Of a DNA stretch of 64,000 bases, positions 59,760 to 64,000 are shown one piece after another. Origin of the DNA: Vibrio gigantis (GTDB taxonomy: Bacteria; Pseudomonadota; Gammaproteobacteria; Enterobacterales; Vibrionaceae); NCBI RefSeq assembly GCF_024347515.1, contig NZ_AP025493.1, positions 1,860,001 to 1,924,000 on the forward strand. The letters are read 5' to 3'. The position numbers and the translations under genes were made by a program. The stretch's first letter is position 1. The number at the start of each line of letters is the position of its first letter. The notes beneath the pieces were generated by a model, which did not search any database, was not told the DNA's origin, and was given only the letters and a program-made list of their open reading frames with translations.

Positions 59760-60764
59760 ATGCTTTCACCCCAATCGTTATATCCCCCTTCTATTGCTTT
59801 ACTCTTAACGGGCCTGATTTCTTCCTCGGCCTATGCGTCCAATGAGGCGATTCAACATCGCTTGGAAAAGATATTCGCCGTTTCAATTGCGCTTACAGAC
59901 AGCGATGCCGTCTCTATTGGTTTTGTAGACTTCGACCCTAACTCGTTCATCAATCTAAATGACAGTGGTTTTGGTTCCGATAAAACCATCGATACTCGAA
60001 GCCAAGTGAGTGTTGGTTCTATTCCTTATTCTTCCGTGATTAAAACCGATGATCCTGATCTAGATTTGATTTGGTCGGTGCGAGGCTCTTATGCGCTCTC
60101 TGAGCAAGATATTGAGATTTCATCCGATGTTACATCTGATCGTCGAGTTAACCCCAATAAAGACTCGGTATTGGGTTTGTATGGTTTTTTCGGCGCTCAA
60201 AGCCATTTCAATCAACATTGGTCTATCGCTTACGGTTTAGGCACTCACTTGCTCTACTACCGCAATAAATACGAATATAAAAACAGCTACTCACAAGCCT
60301 TCCAATCTCAGCTAGATGGATACGCGCTGAACACTTCGGCTTGGGCATTGATTGGTGAGCCGTCAGTGAAACTCAAATACCTGCAGAAACAAGAGTGGGG
60401 AAGTTGGAATGTCTCATCAAGAGCACGTTATTTCTATGGTACTGGTTGGGGCGAAGCCAATGATGGCGATATCGGTAACCCTGAAGGTTTGCGATTTATC
60501 AATGAGGTTGAGTTTAGACAGAATGTAGCACTGGATGCTTGGTCATTAAAGAACCCTCAGATTCACTATAACCTAAGAAGAATCGACGTGGCAGGGGATC
60601 TCACTGACCCACTCGATACCCACTATTACTATGAGTTTGGTGCAGGCTTAGTGTTTGATGTCCCTTACGATTCTTATTTTTTTGATAACTTTGGTGTTGG
60701 GATTAACTTCAACTACGGTAGCTCGCTCAGTGGTGGCAGTTTGCTCTTCTTACTCAATAACTAG
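59760..60764 (+). CDS. Solitary outer-membrane autotransporter-type beta-barrel
   Basis: 334 residues from the ATG at 59760 (a TTG six codons upstream is the alternative), with a signal peptide ending SSSAYA. The body is a ~300-residue barrel domain with no passenger, the solitary OMP type seen in Vibrio and Shewanella: LGLYGFFGAQSHFNQHWSIAYGLGTHLLYY, WNVSSRARYFYGTGWGEAN, HYYYEFGAGLVFDVPYD. It ends SGGSLLFLLNN. Its role is unknown. Confidence 0.8.
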   Translation: MLSPQSLYPPSIALLLTGLISSSAYASNEAIQHRLEKIFAVSIALTDSDAVSIGFVDFDPNSFINLNDSGFGSDKTIDTRSQVSVGSIPYSSVIKTDDPDLDLIWSVRGSYALSEQDIEISSDVTSDRRVNPNKDSVLGLYGFFGAQSHFNQHWSIAYGLGTHLLYYRNKYEYKNSYSQAFQSQLDGYALNTSAWALIGEPSVKLKYLQKQEWGSWNVSSRARYFYGTGWGEANDGDIGNPEGLRFINEVEFRQNVALDAWSLKNPQIHYNLRRIDVAGDLTDPLDTHYYYEFGAGLVFDVPYDSYFFDNFGVGINFNYGSSLSGGSLLFLLNN

Positions 60765-60882
60765 CATAAGTTGTTGATCTTAAAAGTACTCATACAATTT
60801 GAATTTATATGTGTCGTAAAATGGTAAATATCTTAGTGAAAACTTAGCCATCATATTAGTCCGCCCATTACCCGAGCAAACT

Positions 60883-61944
60883 ATGAACAAGTTAAGTTTT
60901 GACCGCAGAGCCCCGATGTACGTGGTGTCTGCACTTGTCCTAAATACGTTAGTTAGCTTGTGGTTGCTGAGCATTGCCTCTACCGCAGCTATGGTTTTTT
61001 CTGTGTGCGCGTTGTTTCTTCTTAGCACACTGATCACCGCACGCCTGTATCGACATGAAATGACCCAAAGCCAGAACAGCTTGTCTGAGGCGATCATTGA
61101 TGGTGTCGCCGGTTTTATTATCCTCGACAGTCAATTAAGAATAATTCAAGTCAATCAGCAGTTTTCAAGAGTCTCTGGTTATGCGTTTGACCAAGTTGAA
61201 GCTCGTCCTATTTCTGACCTCTGTTTTATGAACAACAGTAGCTTGATATCGACCATTGCTGGCTCGCTTAAACAAAATCACAGATGGAAAGGTGAGTTGA
61301 GTGGTGTCAGCCGACTTGGTGAACATTTTACGGTCAACGTCGTCGTCGAAAAGCTTACCGAATTGCTGCCACACAATGAAAAGTACGTGGTCACTTTTAC
61401 CGATATCAGCCGACGTAAGATCTTAGAGCGCCGATTAAGAATGCTGGTGGAAACAGACTCCCTCACAGGCTGTTGGAACCGACGTCGTTTCGATAAAGAT
61501 TTAAACCACTATTCAAACCTAGCCGAGCGTTACGGTTACACGCATTCTTGTTTAGCCTTGATCGACTTGGACCATTTTAAATCCATTAACGACAAGCATG
61601 GCCATGACCAAGGTGACGCGGCACTTAAAGAGGTTGCAGACCTATTGAGAAACAATAGTCGAGATACCGACATTGTGGCTCGAGTTGGGGGTGAAGAGTT
61701 TGCCATTTTGATGCCGGAAACCAATTTGCCAGAAGCGTTTGAAGCCATGTATCGATTGAAAGAAGTGATTACCAAAGGCACGACCTTGAATCTAACCGTG
61801 AGCAGTGGCGTGTCTGAAATACAGGCACAAGCTGAAGCGACTTATCGCAGTGCGGATAAGGCGCTTTATCGTGCCAAAGGGAATGGTCGAAATAGGGTGT
61901 GTAGCTCTAGTTCAGGTATCCCAGCTCCGATTGTGCTTGGGTAA
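60883..61944 (+). CDS. PAS-GGDEF diguanylate cyclase
   Basis: 353 residues. Two membrane helices (~15-55, VVSALVLNTLVSLWLLSIASTAAMVFSVCALFLLS), a PAS domain (~65-185, GVAGFIILDSQLRIIQVNQQFSRVSGYAF) and a GGDEF domain (~190-340) with an intact active site in its GGEEF form (RVGGEEFAILMPE) and nucleotide-contact LIDLDHFKSINDKHGHDQGD. It should make cyclic di-GMP from two GTP. No RxxD inhibitory site is seen upstream of GGEEF. It converges on an AraC gene, 16 bp apart. Confidence 0.93.
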   Translation: MNKLSFDRRAPMYVVSALVLNTLVSLWLLSIASTAAMVFSVCALFLLSTLITARLYRHEMTQSQNSLSEAIIDGVAGFIILDSQLRIIQVNQQFSRVSGYAFDQVEARPISDLCFMNNSSLISTIAGSLKQNHRWKGELSGVSRLGEHFTVNVVVEKLTELLPHNEKYVVTFTDISRRKILERRLRMLVETDSLTGCWNRRRFDKDLNHYSNLAERYGYTHSCLALIDLDHFKSINDKHGHDQGDAALKEVADLLRNNSRDTDIVARVGGEEFAILMPETNLPEAFEAMYRLKEVITKGTTLNLTVSSGVSEIQAQAEATYRSADKALYRAKGNGRNRVCSSSSGIPAPIVLG

Positions 61945-61960
61945 TCTATGTAACAAGAAT

Positions 61961-62962
61961 CTAAGACGATATCGAGCGTTGGTAAATCTTCGGTGTAAGT
62001 CCTGACACCCGCTTAAAGGCTCTCGAGAAATGCGAGATGTTGGTGTAACCCAGTTGGCTAGAGATGTAAGTCAGCGTGTGACCTTCTTCCATTAGCTCAC
62101 AGGCGACAGAAAACATCAGGTTCTCTTTGACCTTTCGGTAGGTGGTATTTTCGTTTTTAAGCTTACGTTGAAACGTTCTCACTGAAAAATTAAGCAGCTC
62201 TGCGGCCTCTTCAAGTGAGAGGTCTTGCTCTTTCATGTAGGGCTTGAGTAACTCGTAGACGCTATCAGTAAAGCTAGTGTGCCATTCAATAAGCGCAGGT
62301 TTTGCGCTTAGATCTTTAGAAGATAAGCGTATTGGTTGTTGCAAAACCTCATTTGGAATAAGTACGGCAGTGGACGGTTGGTCGATGAACAGTTGGCAGT
62401 TGCTTGGAAGGATTGTTTTGATTACATCGATGTCGTGACCTTGCAAGCGCACTTTATTGGGCTGCCAAGGTGATTGAGTCAAAATTGACATCAATTCAAC
62501 GATATACGTTACAGCAAAGGCTTCACCCCATTGGAACATTGGTGATGAATCTTCTGGTGCAGTTCGGCAAAACCAGCTTTGACCATGCTCTTGAATGAAC
62601 TCAACTTTACTCCCCGGAGAGTCGTAGGAAAAAATCTTATCGATATGTTTGAGCGAATCTCCAATAGTTTCAAACTCGGTAAATTGATGCAAGACATGTG
62701 GGATTATTCGACGTCTAAATGCGAGACCAAGGACATCGGTAAACCGAGAGACACCCAGTTGAGATGAGGTCAAATAAATCAAACGTTTAATAGATTCTGA
62801 TGGTACGAAATCGCTTTCCGACTCGATCAGATCTGGTGGTAAGCCGGAGTCTTTAAGCAATTCATGCAAGTTGAGTCCATAGTCAGTGAAGATTTGAACT
62901 AAGATCTTGGCATAACTTGTTTGTATTACTGGGACTTGGTACGGGTTAGCAGCCATGCTCAA
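61961..62962 (-). CDS. AraC-family regulator (arabinose-binding-domain type)
   Basis: 333 residues with the N-terminal ligand domain (~20-210) and C-terminal helix-turn-helix pair (LSLEEAAELLNFSVRTFQRKLKNENTTYRKVK and TLTYISSQLGYTNISHFSRAFKRVSGLTPKIYQR). Same architecture and length as 56218-57219. It is divergent from the HlyD-type gene at 63114 and may control that exporter. Confidence 0.87.
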   Translation of the reverse strand: MSMAANPYQVPVIQTSYAKILVQIFTDYGLNLHELLKDSGLPPDLIESESDFVPSESIKRLIYLTSSQLGVSRFTDVLGLAFRRRIIPHVLHQFTEFETIGDSLKHIDKIFSYDSPGSKVEFIQEHGQSWFCRTAPEDSSPMFQWGEAFAVTYIVELMSILTQSPWQPNKVRLQGHDIDVIKTILPSNCQLFIDQPSTAVLIPNEVLQQPIRLSSKDLSAKPALIEWHTSFTDSVYELLKPYMKEQDLSLEEAAELLNFSVRTFQRKLKNENTTYRKVKENLMFSVACELMEEGHTLTYISSQLGYTNISHFSRAFKRVSGLTPKIYQRSISS

Positions 62963-63113
62963 ATATCCTTGTGCATTGATATATTATTGGACGTGCATAT
63001 CATTTACGATGTTTTGTTCAGTAAATCTAACCCTATTTACTTGAGTTTTCCATCGCCGGGTTTATTTTTAAAGTATTAATTTTATTGATGTTAGTTATCT
63101 AGAAGGGAGTCCC

Positions 63114-64000
63114 ATGTCAGAAGTCAACGGGAATAAGCAAGAAGCCAATGAAGAAGTTGGTCAGCAAGAAAATGGAAAAGACAAAGTAAGAAAGGTCACA
63201 AACTACTTATTGTTGTTCGTGGCGTTCATGTTGATCTTCAGTGTCATTTCAGACCGCATCATCCCTATTACTGATAATGCTCGTGTAAAAGGCTATATCG
63301 TTCCGATTAAGCCTGAGGTATCGGGTAAAGTACTCGATATTCTGGTTCAACCTAACCAACTAGTTAATCAAGGCGATAAGCTAGCGATTCTCGATGAGTC
63401 TGATTACCTCATTGCAGTACAACAAGCTGAGCAAAACTTAGAGATCGCAGGTCAAAATGTTGGAGCTCAAACCGCAAGTATTGCTTCAGCTCAAGCTAAA
63501 CTCACCTCAGCGATTGTTGAAAGACAAAACACCAAGTTGCAAGCCAAGCGTGTTTTAGAGATGGCCGACAAAGGTGTTGTGTCTAAATCAGACGCAGATA
63601 AAGCGCGAGCTGCATTAGCAACATCTCGAGCGGCTGTTGTGAATGCAGAAGCTGACCTTGACCGTGCTAAAAAGCAAATGGGTAAAGAAGGCCAAGAAAA
63701 TAGCCAAGTAAAAGCGGCGTTGTTGGCGCTTGAACAAGCCCAGTTGAACCTAGAACGCACCGTGATTACTGCCCCGACACAAGGTGGTGTATCTAACTTT
63801 AGCCTATCTGAAGGTTTTTATGCATCAGAAGGACAAGCAATCATGACCTTTGTTTCAACCGAAGATATCTGGATTGAAGCTTACTATCGTGAGAACAGCC
63901 TAGGTAACGTAACGGTCGGTGATGAAGTTGAAGTAGCGTTGGATTTTGCTCCAGGACAAATCGTGAAAGGGCGAGTGAGTAGCATCGATTGGGGTGTTGA
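63114..64000 (+). CDS. HlyD/EmrA-family membrane fusion protein, 5' part
   Basis: The start ATG at 63114 has an AGAAGGGAG site; the frame runs off the window. The visible 295 residues hold a polar N terminus, one membrane helix (~32-48, LLLFVAFMLIFSVISDRIIP), a lipoyl half (VKGYIVPIKPEVSGKVLDILVQPNQLVNQGDKLAILD), a helical hairpin (~100-210) and the second lipoyl/beta-barrel part (VITAPTQGGVSNFSLSEGFYASEGQ). It is the periplasmic adaptor of an MFS- or ABC-type exporter, whose gene should follow. Confidence 0.9.
   Translation, partial: MSEVNGNKQEANEEVGQQENGKDKVRKVTNYLLLFVAFMLIFSVISDRIIPITDNARVKGYIVPIKPEVSGKVLDILVQPNQLVNQGDKLAILDESDYLIAVQQAEQNLEIAGQNVGAQTASIASAQAKLTSAIVERQNTKLQAKRVLEMADKGVVSKSDADKARAALATSRAAVVNAEADLDRAKKQMGKEGQENSQVKAALLALEQAQLNLERTVITAPTQGGVSNFSLSEGFYASEGQAIMTFVSTEDIWIEAYYRENSLGNVTVGDEVEVALDFAPGQIVKGRVSSIDWGV

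Overview
The window is about 64 kb of a Vibrio chromosome. A splendidus-clade species is my inference from gene content and style: a GuaC-anchored Tn7-like element, a DUF2999 protein, a solitary outer-membrane beta-barrel, and a TPP-controlled thi operon with thiZXY, tenA and thiM. No rRNA or tRNA genes were seen.

Region 1 (1-6797) is ordinary chromosome. It holds the end of a MATE exporter gene, a 268-bp MITE-like repeat, a Spy/CpxP-like periplasmic protein, a response regulator/PAS pair, an outer-membrane protein gene next to a decayed relative, and guaC (GMP reductase) behind an unusual two-hairpin leader.

Region 2 (6798-36313) is a complete 29,516-bp Tn7-like type I-F3 CRISPR-associated transposon (CAST). 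It lies 23 bp past the guaC stop codon, has TGTTGAAACA termini, and is flanked by the 5-bp duplication GTTTA. The core has tnsA-tnsB-tnsC at the guaC-proximal end, then tniQ-cas8/5-cas7-cas6 and CRISPR repeats on the minus strand, with no cas1, cas2 or cas3. Two CRISPR units are present: one repeat-spacer-repeat with near-standard repeats, and one private unit with atypical repeats. The private spacer matches the 3' end of guaC in 24 of 32 positions, and 7 of its 8 mismatches fall at codon third positions. The guaC protospacer ends 46 bp before the target duplication, the expected distance for RNA-guided insertion. A 12-bp palindrome core, GGATTATAGTCC, overlaps the -10 box of the private guide and also lies between xre and a divergent wHTH/helicase operon, so Xre probably controls all three.

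The cargo (about 18.4-36.1 kb) looks like a defence island. It carries a CARF-like/sigma-54 activator followed by a sigma-54-type promoter and a type I restriction-modification operon (hsdR, hsdM, hsdS). Then come an AAA15/DUF3696 ATPase with a PLD-like partner, a three-gene helicase-nuclease / MoxR ATPase / VWA operon, and a HEPN-type protein. The insertion has parted guaC from its own terminator, which now lies just beyond the far end. A 14-bp hairpin in the tnsA leader could block translation of guaC read-through RNA.

Region 3 (36319-64000) is chromosome again: a DUF3299 protein, an exported amidohydrolase, a glutathione S-transferase, a DUF218 protein, DUF2999, an ASCH-like protein, a DUF4382 lipoprotein, an AraC regulator and an EamA exporter. 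Next come the TPP riboswitch with thiD-thiZ-thiX-thiY-tenA-thiM, a chemoreceptor, thiE, a LysR/PACE efflux pair, AraC regulators, an OprB-like porin, a solitary beta-barrel, a PAS-GGDEF protein, and the start of an HlyD/EmrA-type fusion protein cut by the window edge.
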